Source of the DNA: an uncultured bacterium
GTDB lineage: Bacteria; Krumholzibacteriota; Krumholzibacteriia; LZORAL124-64-63
Length of the DNA stretch: 64,000 nucleotides
Direction: 5' to 3'
Assembly: GCA_937864225.1 (NCBI GenBank)
Contig: CALMJK010000002.1
Coordinates: 131,916 to 195,915 of the forward strand
Shown here: one piece after another, positions 1-8,732 of the stretch
Layout of the letters: each line of letters opens with the position of its first letter
How positions within the stretch are numbered: the stretch's first letter is position 1
Notes under the pieces: generated by a model
The model's input: the letters and a program-made list of their open reading frames with translations, nothing else
The model's database searches: none
What the model was told of the DNA's origin: nothing
Program-made: the position numbers and the translations under genes

Positions 1-1179
1 GCAGGCGATGCGGTTACCGTGATCACTTGTTTCCCCAACCATCCGTCCGGGATCATTCCAGATGCATATAGGGATGCCTACAAGAAGACACGCTTCATGG
101 AGGAACAACTCGACGGCGTGCGTGTCATCCGCTGTTGGGTTTTCGCGACCCCGAACAAGGGTGTTGCGAAAAGGACTCTTGGACATTTGTCTTTCATGCT
201 AACGGCCATGTTTCAAGGAGCGCGATTCATTAAGGGATCCGACGCCATTGTCGTGAGCTCGCCCAGCTTCTTTTCCGTGATCGCGGCCTATTGTCTCTCA
301 CGACGATATAGTGTCCCTTATGTCTTTGAAGTCCGTGATCTTTGGCCGGCCATTTTTGTCGATCTCGGGATCTTGAAGAATCGGTTGCTCATAGCACTTC
401 TGGAAAGGATCGAAGTTTTTTTGTATAGAAAAGCCGCTGCGATCGTGACAGTGACCAAATCGTTTGCCAAGAATATCGCCTCGCGCAATGTTGACAATCG
501 CAAGATCTTCACGATTACCAATGGCGCCGACACCTTCTTTCTCCGGCCTCGAGCTAAGGACTTTGCGCTGGCAACGAAGCTTGGCTTGGGATCCAAATGT
601 GTTGTGTTGTACATGGGCGCCCATGGCATCTCTCACGCCTTGGGCAAGATCATCGAGGTCGCCGCGCGATTGAGGCAGAGGACGGAGCTCCATTTCCTAT
701 TCGTCGGCGAAGGCGCGGAAAAGGAGACCATAGTCAAAATGGCGCGGGAGCTCCAACTCACGAATGTCACGTTCTTGCCGGGACAGCCCAAGGAGAAGGT
801 CGCCCCAATCTACTCTGTGGCTGACATCTGTCTGGTGCCGCTTCGGGACATTCCCTTATTCGAGACATTCATCCCATCGAAGATGTTCGAAATCATGGCC
901 ATGGAGCGGCCCATAATCGCCAGCGTCAGGGGCGAGGCTCATGACATTCTCAAGGAATCCTGTGCCGCGATTCTCTGCCCACCGGAAAATGTCGAAGCCA
1001 TCTCCAGCGCGGTGCTCGAATTGGCGGGCGACCAAGAGAGGCGCATGAAGCTGGCAGCCGCCGGCCGCGCCTTCGTCGAGCGGAATTATGATAGAAACCG
1101 TTTGGCCCAGGACTATCGGGCCATCCTAGCTAAGGTCGTTGAAGGCCAAGTCGACCGCATTGGCCCAGGCCCATCTTAA
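1..1179 (+). CDS. Glycosyltransferase family 4 (5'-truncated by window edge)
   Basis: Transfers a sugar from a nucleotide-sugar donor to a growing lipid-linked or surface glycan in the cytoplasm. The frame is already open at base 1 (AGDAVTVITCFPNHPSG), and the usual N-terminal MRIL..GG..R loop of WbuB-like enzymes is missing, so the true start lies upstream. The protein shows the GT-B fold features: the FEVRDLWP segment, LYMGAHG opening the C-terminal domain, FVGEG, and the donor-binding FIPSKMFEIMAMERPII (E-x7-E-like). It converges on the next gene with a 44-bp gap. GC content is visibly lower than in the rest of the window, which suggests an acquired polysaccharide gene. The sugar and linkage cannot be told from sequence. 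Confidence 0.88.
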   Translation, partial: AGDAVTVITCFPNHPSGIIPDAYRDAYKKTRFMEEQLDGVRVIRCWVFATPNKGVAKRTLGHLSFMLTAMFQGARFIKGSDAIVVSSPSFFSVIAAYCLSRRYSVPYVFEVRDLWPAIFVDLGILKNRLLIALLERIEVFLYRKAAAIVTVTKSFAKNIASRNVDNRKIFTITNGADTFFLRPRAKDFALATKLGLGSKCVVLYMGAHGISHALGKIIEVAARLRQRTELHFLFVGEGAEKETIVKMARELQLTNVTFLPGQPKEKVAPIYSVADICLVPLRDIPLFETFIPSKMFEIMAMERPIIASVRGEAHDILKESCAAILCPPENVEAISSAVLELAGDQERRMKLAAAGRAFVERNYDRNRLAQDYRAILAKVVEGQVDRIGPGPS

Positions 1180-1223
1180 GAATTTTGGACAGGCCTATTG
1201 CGCCTCCCAATATCGTGTTCTCG

Positions 1224-2351
1224 TCATTGGCCGCGCCTCACGTAGGCAAAAATGGCTTCGTATTCCTTGAGAAACCGTTCTGGAGAGAGAAGAGCTTCTG
1301 CTCTCCTTCTGCCCTCCATACCAAAAGCGGCCCGCGCATGAATCGCCAGACGGGCAAAGCGAACGATGGCCCTCGCAATGTCGTCCACTCGAAGTGGGTC
1401 GAAAAGAAAGCCGTTGGATCCTTCTTCGACCAAACGGACATTGTCCCCCGCCACACTCGCCAATACAGGTTTGCCGCACGCCATGGCTTCACCGATGACG
1501 TTCGAAAAGCCTTCATAAAGGGACGCGAGCATCAAGGCATCTGACCGCCAAAGCAATTCTCTGACGTCCCTCACGGGCTCATGCAGCCGAAACCAAGCCT
1601 GCGCCGCGCGCTCTTGAATGCACTGCATTGTTTTTAGGTAGCACCCTGATTGCGGCCCGGGCTTGCCATTATTCAAGAAAGAGTTCCCGTACCAGTCCAC
1701 AACAACATCAATCCCGTGCTGTTCTCGCACGCTGTGCACGGCCTCGCAAAGGCGCAGCGGATTCTTCGGCCAATCCACGCGCCCCAACACCAATAGTCTT
1801 ATCGGCTCCGAGGCGGCAACGGGCCTTTCGTGCTCGGTCGCCGGGCGAAAATGGCCGAGATTCAGACAATTGGCCACATGAAACGTCTTCGCCGACAGAG
1901 AGGACGCGTGCTTCCTTATCAATTCGTATTGCGCATTGGAGTTGCAGACAACTGCATCCGAAAGATGATGCACCAGCATTCGCGTTTTGAAGCCGAGAGT
2001 CGGCCCCCGATGGCTATGGTTTCTTTCCGAGACAATGAGGCGCCAGCTCCGACCCGGCAGTCCTGCGATTTCGGCATACGTGCTGGGAATGGTTTTGTAT
2101 GCTACGACGATATCTGGGCGCCATTCTCGCAGATGCTTTCGAATCGCTCGTAGTTTTTGGAACCGACCGGCTTGTTTCAGGACAGTCACCGGCACCATCG
2201 CGTTGTCAGCCGCAGGTCTGAAATGGCTAGCCTCATGGTAAAGCAGCAAGCTGGTCTCATGGGCGTTGTGCTTGAGGAGAGTCGCCAATTCAACGATCTG
2301 GCGCTCTGCCCCACCTTGTCCAAGATTCTCAGTTAAACACAGTATTCGCAA
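1224..2351 (-). CDS. Glycosyltransferase family 4
   Basis: Probable cytoplasmic GT-B glycosyltransferase of surface polysaccharide synthesis. The N-terminus MRILCLTENLGQGGAERQ carries the Gly-rich GGAE acceptor-side loop. The C-terminal domain has LLVLGRVDWPKNP and the donor-binding EGFSNVIGEAMACGKPV. At 375 residues it is a normal family length. The start is TTG, preceded by a GGGTGGGGG stretch. It is the last gene of the minus-strand polysaccharide run, 52 bp after the Wzy-like gene. Its GC content is lower than downstream housekeeping genes, like its convergent neighbour, so both may have arrived together. Substrate unknown. Confidence 0.88.
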   Translation of the reverse strand: MRILCLTENLGQGGAERQIVELATLLKHNAHETSLLLYHEASHFRPAADNAMVPVTVLKQAGRFQKLRAIRKHLREWRPDIVVAYKTIPSTYAEIAGLPGRSWRLIVSERNHSHRGPTLGFKTRMLVHHLSDAVVCNSNAQYELIRKHASSLSAKTFHVANCLNLGHFRPATEHERPVAASEPIRLLVLGRVDWPKNPLRLCEAVHSVREQHGIDVVVDWYGNSFLNNGKPGPQSGCYLKTMQCIQERAAQAWFRLHEPVRDVRELLWRSDALMLASLYEGFSNVIGEAMACGKPVLASVAGDNVRLVEEGSNGFLFDPLRVDDIARAIVRFARLAIHARAAFGMEGRRRAEALLSPERFLKEYEAIFAYVRRGQ

Positions 2352-2403
2352 TGCGCCCCCACCCTATTCAAAGCAACGGACCAGCCAACTGACATCTTGC
2401 CCC

Positions 2404-3693
2404 TTATGCGGGGACCGCCTCTCGGCCCAATGATCTACCGATCTCCCACGTGCCCCTGACATCCATCCAGTGCCAGAAGGCGACGAAGCAGAAGCCGGTC
2501 GCCCCCTCGGCGGTGTAGAGGCTGGCATTGTGAAGCAGGGCGTTGGCGAGGGTCGCGATCAGCGCCAGCGACAGGACGTTTGGCCAGGAGAGCGTTTCGC
2601 TTGAGCCGGGGGCTAAGCCGTTTCGCCAGATTGCCCGGCCTGTCTTCCACAAGGTGTAGCCGATCAGCAGGAGCACGGGCAGGCCCAGATAGGCGACTTT
2701 CATCAGGTAGGCGTTGTGGCCCGACACGTTGCCCTGGCTGAGCGCGCCGCCCCATTCATAGATTTCAGGACCCCATTGCTGGCCGATCAGGTCCAGACCC
2801 CAGGGGTTGCGCGCCACGATCTTGAGCGTCTCCGCCTGCAGTTCGAAGCGGTACGTCTCGTGGACATCGGCCTGCTCCTTGGCGATCAGGGTCCTTTCTC
2901 CCCAGGCGCTGCCACCGCCTGTCATGGCCAGGATTCCCGCCAGAAGCAGGCTGAGCGCCAGCGCCGCAAGGACAGGGCGAGCGCCGCGGCGAGCCACGAT
3001 CGTTGCCAGGGCCAACGCGCTCCCCAACAGGGCCGAGCGCTGCCACCCGAGCATGACGACCGCCGCGCAAAGCGCCAGCCACAGCAGTTGCCTCCAGACG
3101 CCGAGCCACCCCCGCCGACCGCTCTGGTAGGCCATCGCGACGCACACTCCCCCCAGCGCGGCGGCCTGATATCCAAACAGATGGATCAGGACGGCCAGCC
3201 CCGTCGGGTTGGGGCTGGTCAGCACCTGCGGCCCGAACAATCTGCCGCGGATCATCAGGCCAAGCAACGGGTCGGCGTGGCTCAGGAACAGAAAACCGCC
3301 GCTGAGAATCAGGGCCGCGACGAAGATCCGGCACACCAGCGCGAAGCGGCGCGGATCCGCGCCGACGAACAGGCGAAACAGCAGGAAGGTCGAGTACAGC
3401 ACGGCGACATAGACCGCGTTCTCCAGCGGGCGCCGCACCGCCGAGAGCGCCATCACGGCCAGCACCGCCAGCAGCCAAGGCGGAAACATGGACAGCTCCG
3501 GTCGGCGCAGGCGTCCTAGGGCGCCAAGCACGATCAGCAGCAGTCCGACCAGGAAGGCCGGGATGGGCAGGCGCACCGACGCGGTCACGTAGCAGTTGGC
3601 GTTCAGGTAGATCAGCCACGGCAGGCCCAGCAGCAATAATACCGCGGTGGCCAGCGGATCGCGGGCCTGGCCGATTGCCTTCACCGGTTCCAT
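2404..3693 (-). CDS. O-antigen polymerase/ligase-like membrane protein (Wzy/WaaL type)
   Basis: Probable inner-membrane polymerase or ligase joining undecaprenyl-linked repeat units in the periplasm. The 429 residues are dominated by about ten to twelve hydrophobic helices with short Arg-rich loops. A larger extracytoplasmic loop around residues 225-290 contains GERTLIAKEQ and NPWGLDLIGQ, followed by GHNAYLMKVAYLGLPVLL. This H-N-x-Y/F type motif is common to Wzy_C/WaaL proteins. The start ATG overlaps the end of the flippase gene by 13 bp, so the two are probably coupled. Wzy-like proteins are poorly conserved, so polymerase and ligase cannot be separated; the neighbouring flippase and chain-length gene favour polymerase. 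Confidence 0.75.
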   Translation of the reverse strand: MEPVKAIGQARDPLATAVLLLLGLPWLIYLNANCYVTASVRLPIPAFLVGLLLIVLGALGRLRRPELSMFPPWLLAVLAVMALSAVRRPLENAVYVAVLYSTFLLFRLFVGADPRRFALVCRIFVAALILSGGFLFLSHADPLLGLMIRGRLFGPQVLTSPNPTGLAVLIHLFGYQAAALGGVCVAMAYQSGRRGWLGVWRQLLWLALCAAVVMLGWQRSALLGSALALATIVARRGARPVLAALALSLLLAGILAMTGGGSAWGERTLIAKEQADVHETYRFELQAETLKIVARNPWGLDLIGQQWGPEIYEWGGALSQGNVSGHNAYLMKVAYLGLPVLLLIGYTLWKTGRAIWRNGLAPGSSETLSWPNVLSLALIATLANALLHNASLYTAEGATGFCFVAFWHWMDVRGTWEIGRSLGREAVPA

Positions 3694-5240
3694 CGCCGCC
3701 CCCACTCGCCCAGGCTCACGCGCGCGCGGGTCAGCACGAGTTGCCTCGTCTCCGCATCGAACGTGCACAGCCACGTCCAACCCAGGGCCAGCCCGAACAC
3801 GGCCGCGCCCGTCAGGCACAGCGCCGGCCAGTTCCCTGGCGCGATCGCCGGACGCAACGCCGTGGCCGCCCCCAAAAGGGCCAGGGCCGACAGTCCGGAC
3901 CGCCAGCCGAGGCCCGCAAAGGGGCGCAAGGTGTGTCCGGAGCGCGTAGACAGCCAAAGCAGGGCCAGCGACAGGGCGATGGCGTGGCCGATCAGCAGGG
4001 CCAGCGACATGCCCGCCAGTTGCCAGGCCCGCGTCATGGCCAGCCCCAGCAGCACGACCGCCACCGCGCCCGCCAGGGTCGCGGCCGCCTTGCCGCGCAA
4101 GGCCAGGAAGCCGTCCAGCACGATGGCTTCGTTGCGCAGCATGACGATCACCAGCAGCACGACCGCCTGCAGGACGTTGGCCGTCTCGCCGCCGTACATC
4201 TCGGCGCCGACCCACAGGCGCACGAAGGAGCCGTTGAGAACGATGATGCAGGCGGCCGCCAGACTGCCCAGCCCCAGGGAGAGCCGCTGCATCTCGCGCC
4301 GCAGCTGCGCGATCTTGGGCCAGTCCCCGGCCCCACACAGGTTGATCAATCCCGGCCTGGCGGACGCGAAGACCGTGGAAATCATTTCCGAGCAGACGCG
4401 CGAGACATAGATCGTCATGGCGTAGACACCGCCCAACGCCGCGCCCCCGACGAAGCCGACGATGAGCACGTCCGCGCCGACCAGGCCCATGCTCGCGACG
4501 CTGGACGCCTGGAGCCACACCGAGGATCCCACGAAGAAGCGCACCTCTTCGCGCCGGGGCTTGGCGAAGCCGAACCACGGCAGCAGGCGCCGCGCGATGC
4601 GCAGACGCAAGGCGCCGTCCAGCGTCATCCCGATCGTGTAGGCCAGCACCACGCCGGGCAGGCCCAGTCCGCACAGGAGCGCGGCGATCGTGGCCACCCC
4701 CGTCGCGACCGGCAGGACCCACTCCAGGTGCAGGGCGGAGTATTCCAGGTTGGCCGCGGCCAGCGCGTTGGCGGGAATCGACAGGATCCGCGCCAGCAGG
4801 ATGTTCAGGACGAAGATCGCCATCGCGAGGCGGATGGCCCCGACATGCACGGCATCGGTCGGGATCAGCCGGTGCGACAGCAGGATCAGCAGGGCGCTGG
4901 TCGCGATCATCAGCGGCAAGAATGCCAGCCAGACCACGAGGCTGGCGCCCAGCAGGCGGCGCTTCTCGTGGTCGTCGCTCTGCGCCTGCCGCAGTCCGAG
5001 CACCAGCTTGGTGATGCCGGCCGCGCGGAAGTCGGTGACCGAGACGTAGACGCCCAGGCGCTGGATCATCGCCCAGGCGCCGAAGAGCTGCGGGCCCAGG
5101 GTGCGCACCACGATGGGCGTCGTGACGAGCTGGACCAGCGTCTTGGAGGCTGTCCGCAGCAGCTTGGCGCTCAGGGTCAGCGCGGCGCGCGCGGTGCGCG
5201 TCCGGGTCGGCGGCGGCGGAGCCTGGAGCTGGTCAGGCAT
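3681..5240 (-). CDS. Oligosaccharide flippase (Wzx/MOP superfamily)
   Basis: Probable flippase moving undecaprenyl-diphosphate-linked repeat units across the inner membrane. The 519 residues hold about 12-14 transmembrane segments. The N-terminal amphipathic start LLRTASKTLVQLVTTPIVVRTLG is followed by FGAWAMIQRLGVY, the typical opening of polysaccharide biosynthesis flippases. The gene overlaps the end of the Wzz-like gene by 8 bp and the start of the Wzy-like gene by 13 bp, as expected for a Wzx/Wzy-dependent cluster. The proline- and arginine-rich first 15 residues look like a short cytoplasmic tail. Confidence 0.85.
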   Translation of the reverse strand: MPDQLQAPPPPTRTRTARAALTLSAKLLRTASKTLVQLVTTPIVVRTLGPQLFGAWAMIQRLGVYVSVTDFRAAGITKLVLGLRQAQSDDHEKRRLLGASLVVWLAFLPLMIATSALLILLSHRLIPTDAVHVGAIRLAMAIFVLNILLARILSIPANALAAANLEYSALHLEWVLPVATGVATIAALLCGLGLPGVVLAYTIGMTLDGALRLRIARRLLPWFGFAKPRREEVRFFVGSSVWLQASSVASMGLVGADVLIVGFVGGAALGGVYAMTIYVSRVCSEMISTVFASARPGLINLCGAGDWPKIAQLRREMQRLSLGLGSLAAACIIVLNGSFVRLWVGAEMYGGETANVLQAVVLLVIVMLRNEAIVLDGFLALRGKAAATLAGAVAVVLLGLAMTRAWQLAGMSLALLIGHAIALSLALLWLSTRSGHTLRPFAGLGWRSGLSALALLGAATALRPAIAPGNWPALCLTGAAVFGLALGWTWLCTFDAETRQLVLTRARVSLGEWGRRWNR

Positions 5241-6165
5241 CGCGGGCGCCGGCGTGGCGCGCGGCGGCCAGATCCTGCCTGAGCTTCACCGCGGCCAGGC
5301 CGATGATGCCGCCCACGACCAGGGAGAAGCCCAGGATGATGGCGCGTCGCGGCGAGACCTTCACCAGGGGCGGCACGGCCGGCTCCAGGACGCGCAAGGT
5401 CGGGGTGGTCCCCACTTCCTCGACGCGCGCGATCTCGCGCTGCCGTTTCAGCTCCACGTAGAGCGCGGCGTTCACTTCCATGTCGCGCCGCAGCCGGGTC
5501 TCCTCCAGCTTCAGGGCGGGCGAGGCCTCGGGCAGTCGATTGGCGCGCAGGAAATCCTCCAGCCGATCCTCCCCTTCCCGCAGGAGGGTCTCCACCTCCC
5601 GCAGGCGGGCGTCGATCGACACGCGCTTGGCCCCCGCCTCGGTCACGACCTGGGTCGAGAAGAACAGGTCCATCTGCCGCAGCAGTTCGTTGGTGAAGGC
5701 GGCGGCCAGCACCGGGTCCTTGAGCGTGACCGCGATCGTGATCAGCCCGGTCAAGGGATTGCTGTACCCCTCGACCCGCCGCTTCAGCCACCGCAGCAGC
5801 CTTTCGTGCTCGCGGGGCGTCAGGCTGTCCTGCCGCGCGATCCAGAAGCGGAACGTGCGCCCGGCGTGCTGCTGCGCCAGCGCGCCCTCGAGCACGCCGC
5901 GACTTTGCGCGATGTCCGGGTACAGGGCCGCGAACCCGGGGTGCTGGCCCATGTTCTCCAGGCCGGTGATCGCGCTCAGCCGGGAGATGAGCTGCGAGGT
6001 CTGCCCGTTCGCCATCGGCGGCAGCAGCTGCGCCGAAGCCCGGTACTGCTTCGGCGACAGGAAGGCCACGCACGCGCCGGCGGCGAGGCAGACCGCCACG
6101 ATCCCCCCGAACAGGCGACGGTGCGCGTCCAGCAGGCGCAGCCAGTCCGTCACGAAAGCGATCAT
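5233..6165 (-). CDS. Wzz-like polysaccharide chain-length regulator
   Basis: Polysaccharide co-polymerase anchored by two membrane helices with a periplasmic coiled-coil domain; it sets chain length. The N-terminal helix is at about residues 18-38. It is followed by the family segment FLSPKQYRASAQLLPP, a long helical periplasmic part (residues 60-250), and the Pro-rich VPPLVKVSPRRA just before the second helix (ILGFSLVVGGIIGLAAV). At 310 residues it fits Wzz/PCP1 and has no tyrosine-kinase domain. An AGCGGCATG context with GGGAG supports the ATG start. It sits 33 bp after the SLBB export gene and overlaps the flippase gene by 8 bp. Confidence 0.88.
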   Translation of the reverse strand: MIAFVTDWLRLLDAHRRLFGGIVAVCLAAGACVAFLSPKQYRASAQLLPPMANGQTSQLISRLSAITGLENMGQHPGFAALYPDIAQSRGVLEGALAQQHAGRTFRFWIARQDSLTPREHERLLRWLKRRVEGYSNPLTGLITIAVTLKDPVLAAAFTNELLRQMDLFFSTQVVTEAGAKRVSIDARLREVETLLREGEDRLEDFLRANRLPEASPALKLEETRLRRDMEVNAALYVELKRQREIARVEEVGTTPTLRVLEPAVPPLVKVSPRRAIILGFSLVVGGIIGLAAVKLRQDLAAARHAGARDA

Positions 6166-6198
6166 GCCGCTCCCACGCGGGCCCGCGGCCCGCGGCGA

Positions 6199-8586
6199 TC
6201 AGTCCGTCCGATCGATCACCAGCCAGACCGTCGCCACGCTGGCCACGATCTGGGCGATGTCCTTGAGCGTTTCCAGCTTCTTGCTCTCGCGCTCGGGGCG
6301 CGGCGGCACGACGATCGTGCTGCCCGCCAGCACCGGCGGGTCGCGCCAGATCCGTTTGATCGGCTTCGAGGCGCCGTTGGGGTAGACCACGCGCGTCTTC
6401 CACTTGTCGGCGCCGTCGGCCCAGCCCCCGGCGTTGTTCACGTACTCGCCCAGGCTCGTCCCCTTGCGGTAGACCAGGCTCGTGGCGAAGCCGACGGCGC
6501 CGGTCACCCGCACCGTGTTCTGGGTCTCGGGCACGATCAGCGCGTCGCCCGGCGTCAGGACGATGTCGTGCACCGAGCCGGGATCGTCCAGGGCCTTCTG
6601 CAGGTCGATGGCCACGTTGCCCGCCCCGTCGCGGGCGCGCTCGACGCGCGCGGCGGGCGGGAACGCCGTGGGCTTCAAGCCGCCGGCGCGGGCCACCAGC
6701 TGCGAGAGGCGCTCGTCGGGGCTCTGCAGGCTGTAGACGCCCGGGAACATCACCTCGCCCCGCACCGACACCACGCGTTGCAGCTCGTACCACGGCAGCT
6801 TCCTGATCGCGACGCGGTCGTGGGGCCGCAAGGGGAACGGCTGCGGCGCGGTCAGGAAATCCGGCCCGAGGTCGACCGTGATCACGTCCACCACCTGCGC
6901 GGGGCGGGCGGACGTGTCGCGGTTCGTGACCGCCTCCATGCGCAAACGAGACACCTCGGCGCGCATCAGGTCGGCGGCGTCGGTCAGTCCGCCGGCTCGC
7001 AGCACGAGGTCGCGCAGGGTCGCCCCCTCGCGCCACTCGAACTCGCCCCCCTCGCGCACCTCGCCCGAGATCGCCACCGTGTAGCGCTGGCGCACGTCCC
7101 AGATCGAGAACACCCGCAGCGCGTCGCGCGGGCGCAGCGCCACGGCCGCCGCGCGGCCGGCCAGCACGTCGCCCAGGTGGAAGTCGGTGGCCTCGCGCGT
7201 GCCGTCCTGCCTCACGCGGTCCAGGAGCGCGCGCTCCTCGAGCGTGTCGGGCCAGAGGCCGCCCGCCAGCTCGATCAGGCCGGCCGCGTCCAGTCCGTCG
7301 CGCCACTCGTAGCGGCCCGGCCGCTTGACGTTGCCGGCGATCGACACCCAGTTCTCCAGCCGGTCGCCGATCGCGAACACCGTGATCGCGTCGCCGTCGC
7401 GCAGCGTCGCGTCCTCGCCCGAGGCCGGCAGTCCCGTCGCGGGATCGAGCACGATGTCGCGCGTCATGCGATCCGGCTCGTGCGAGCGTCGCTGCGCCGG
7501 CGGCACCACCCGTTCCAGGTGCACGCGCTCGCACGCGGCGTCGGCGCGCAGGCCGCCGCCCAGACGCAGCAGCTCGGCGAGCCCCTCCCCCTCGCGCAGC
7601 TCGAACCGCAGCGGGCGCCGCACGGCCCCGCCCAGGCTCACCGTCGGACCCCGGGGCGGCACGAACACCGTGTCGCCCTCGCGCAGGATGGCGTCGCCCG
7701 CGCGGCTGCCCTCCAGCAGGTAAGCGTACAGGTCGAGCATGGCCGCCGCCTGCGCGCCGCGCATCAGGCGCACGCCCCGCCACGAGCCGGCCGCGCTCGG
7801 GCCGCCGGCCGCGTAGAGCGCCGTGAACACCGTGGCCATGCCGTTCAATTCGTAGGCGCCGGGCCGCACGGCGTCGCCCACGACGAACACGCGGATGGCG
7901 CGCAGGCTGCCCAGCGACACCTTCACCGTCGTCGTGCCCGCCGCGATGCCGGAGTAGCTGCGCGAAAGCGCCTCGCGCACCGCCTCGCCCACCTGCGCGA
8001 GCGTGCGGTTCCAGCAGGCGACGCGGCCGCCCTTGGGCAGGATGATCGTCCCCTCGCGGTCCACGACGCGCTCGAGCCGGAACTCGACGTCGCCCCACAC
8101 GTCCACGACCACCTGGTCCCCCGCGCCGACCAGGTAGTCGTCGGGCACGGGGCCGAAGCTGCTGGGGCTGAAGACTCCGGGCTCGAGGCGGAAGAAGTCG
8201 GCGCCGAAGAACCCCTCGCGCGCCTCGATGGCGGCGGCGACCGCCGCGTCGGCCGCGCGCTCGGCGGCGCTGGGCGCGGCATCGGCCACGCCCGGCAGGA
8301 TCACGGCCGCGGTCGCCGCCTCCGGCGGCAGCGCCTTCATGCCGGGCGGTTCGAGCCGGTCGCCCGGCGCGGCGTCGAGAACGGACGGGCCTTCCTCCCG
8401 GTAGCGGCGCAGCAGTTCCTCGCGGCTCAATCCGCTGCGGCGCGCCGCCTCGTCCAAGAGCTCGTCCGGCACGTCCTGGGCCAGAACAGGGCCGCCCGGC
8501 AGGCAGCCGAGGGACAGGAACGCGCAAAGCAACCACACCGCCGCGAGCTCGCCGCGGCGCGGGCCGAAGGACAGCGGACGGGACAA
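6199..8586 (-). CDS. Polysaccharide export protein with six SLBB domains (Wza-related)
   Basis: Probable outer-membrane/periplasmic export component for the polysaccharide made by the downstream genes. A TTG start at 8586 is chosen because an AAGGGGGG ribosome site lies just upstream and the next residues form a signal peptide ending near GPVLAQ. A cysteine in LSLGC is a weak lipobox. The poly_export domain (GPVPDDYLVGAGDQV, about residues 145-235) is followed by six SLBB-type repeats, each ending in a Gly-Gly such as LYAAGG, LIELAGG, LVARAGG and VNNAGG. A hydrophobic C-terminal segment (IAQIVASVATVWLV) is present. At 795 residues it is about twice the length of E. coli Wza. Confidence 0.87.
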   Translation of the reverse strand: MSRPLSFGPRRGELAAVWLLCAFLSLGCLPGGPVLAQDVPDELLDEAARRSGLSREELLRRYREEGPSVLDAAPGDRLEPPGMKALPPEAATAAVILPGVADAAPSAAERAADAAVAAAIEAREGFFGADFFRLEPGVFSPSSFGPVPDDYLVGAGDQVVVDVWGDVEFRLERVVDREGTIILPKGGRVACWNRTLAQVGEAVREALSRSYSGIAAGTTTVKVSLGSLRAIRVFVVGDAVRPGAYELNGMATVFTALYAAGGPSAAGSWRGVRLMRGAQAAAMLDLYAYLLEGSRAGDAILREGDTVFVPPRGPTVSLGGAVRRPLRFELREGEGLAELLRLGGGLRADAACERVHLERVVPPAQRRSHEPDRMTRDIVLDPATGLPASGEDATLRDGDAITVFAIGDRLENWVSIAGNVKRPGRYEWRDGLDAAGLIELAGGLWPDTLEERALLDRVRQDGTREATDFHLGDVLAGRAAAVALRPRDALRVFSIWDVRQRYTVAISGEVREGGEFEWREGATLRDLVLRAGGLTDAADLMRAEVSRLRMEAVTNRDTSARPAQVVDVITVDLGPDFLTAPQPFPLRPHDRVAIRKLPWYELQRVVSVRGEVMFPGVYSLQSPDERLSQLVARAGGLKPTAFPPAARVERARDGAGNVAIDLQKALDDPGSVHDIVLTPGDALIVPETQNTVRVTGAVGFATSLVYRKGTSLGEYVNNAGGWADGADKWKTRVVYPNGASKPIKRIWRDPPVLAGSTIVVPPRPERESKKLETLKDIAQIVASVATVWLVIDRTD

Positions 8587-8626
8587 GGCGACCCCCCTTG
8601 GGCGTTCGGCTGAAAAATGGCCCTTC

Positions 8627-8655
8627 TGTTTAGCATGACGGCGGCGGCGGGCCAA
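8627..8655 (-). promoter_or_regulatory. Predicted sigma-70 promoter of the polysaccharide operon
   Basis: On the minus strand TTGGCC is followed after 17 bases by TAAACA, placing a start site about 35 bases upstream of the TTG start of the SLBB export gene. It sits between that gene and the terminator of the preceding unit, so the export, Wzz, flippase and Wzy genes probably start here. Seen by eye only. Confidence 0.55.
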
Positions 8656-8680
8656 GCGGCAATTGGGCCGGCGGGGCGTG

Positions 8681-8710
8681 AAAAACCCCGGGCGGCATGG
8701 CCGCCCGGGG
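8681..8710 (-). terminator. Rho-independent terminator after the secreted paralog pair
   Basis: A perfect 11-bp GC stem (CCCCGGGCGGC with its complement) with a 3-base loop is followed on the minus strand by TTTTT. It lies 22 bases after the stop codon at 8733, and the next gene on this strand has its own promoter. This is the strongest intrinsic terminator in the left half of the window. Confidence 0.85.
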
Positions 8711-8732
8711 TGCAGGCAACGGTGAAGCGCGC

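Noticed and set aside
5101-8613. Very long open frame on the plus strand opposite the SLBB and Wzz genes
   Set aside because: GC-rich codon bias leaves the antisense frame open; its product is His/Arg/Gln-rich with no domains, and the minus-strand genes explain the region.
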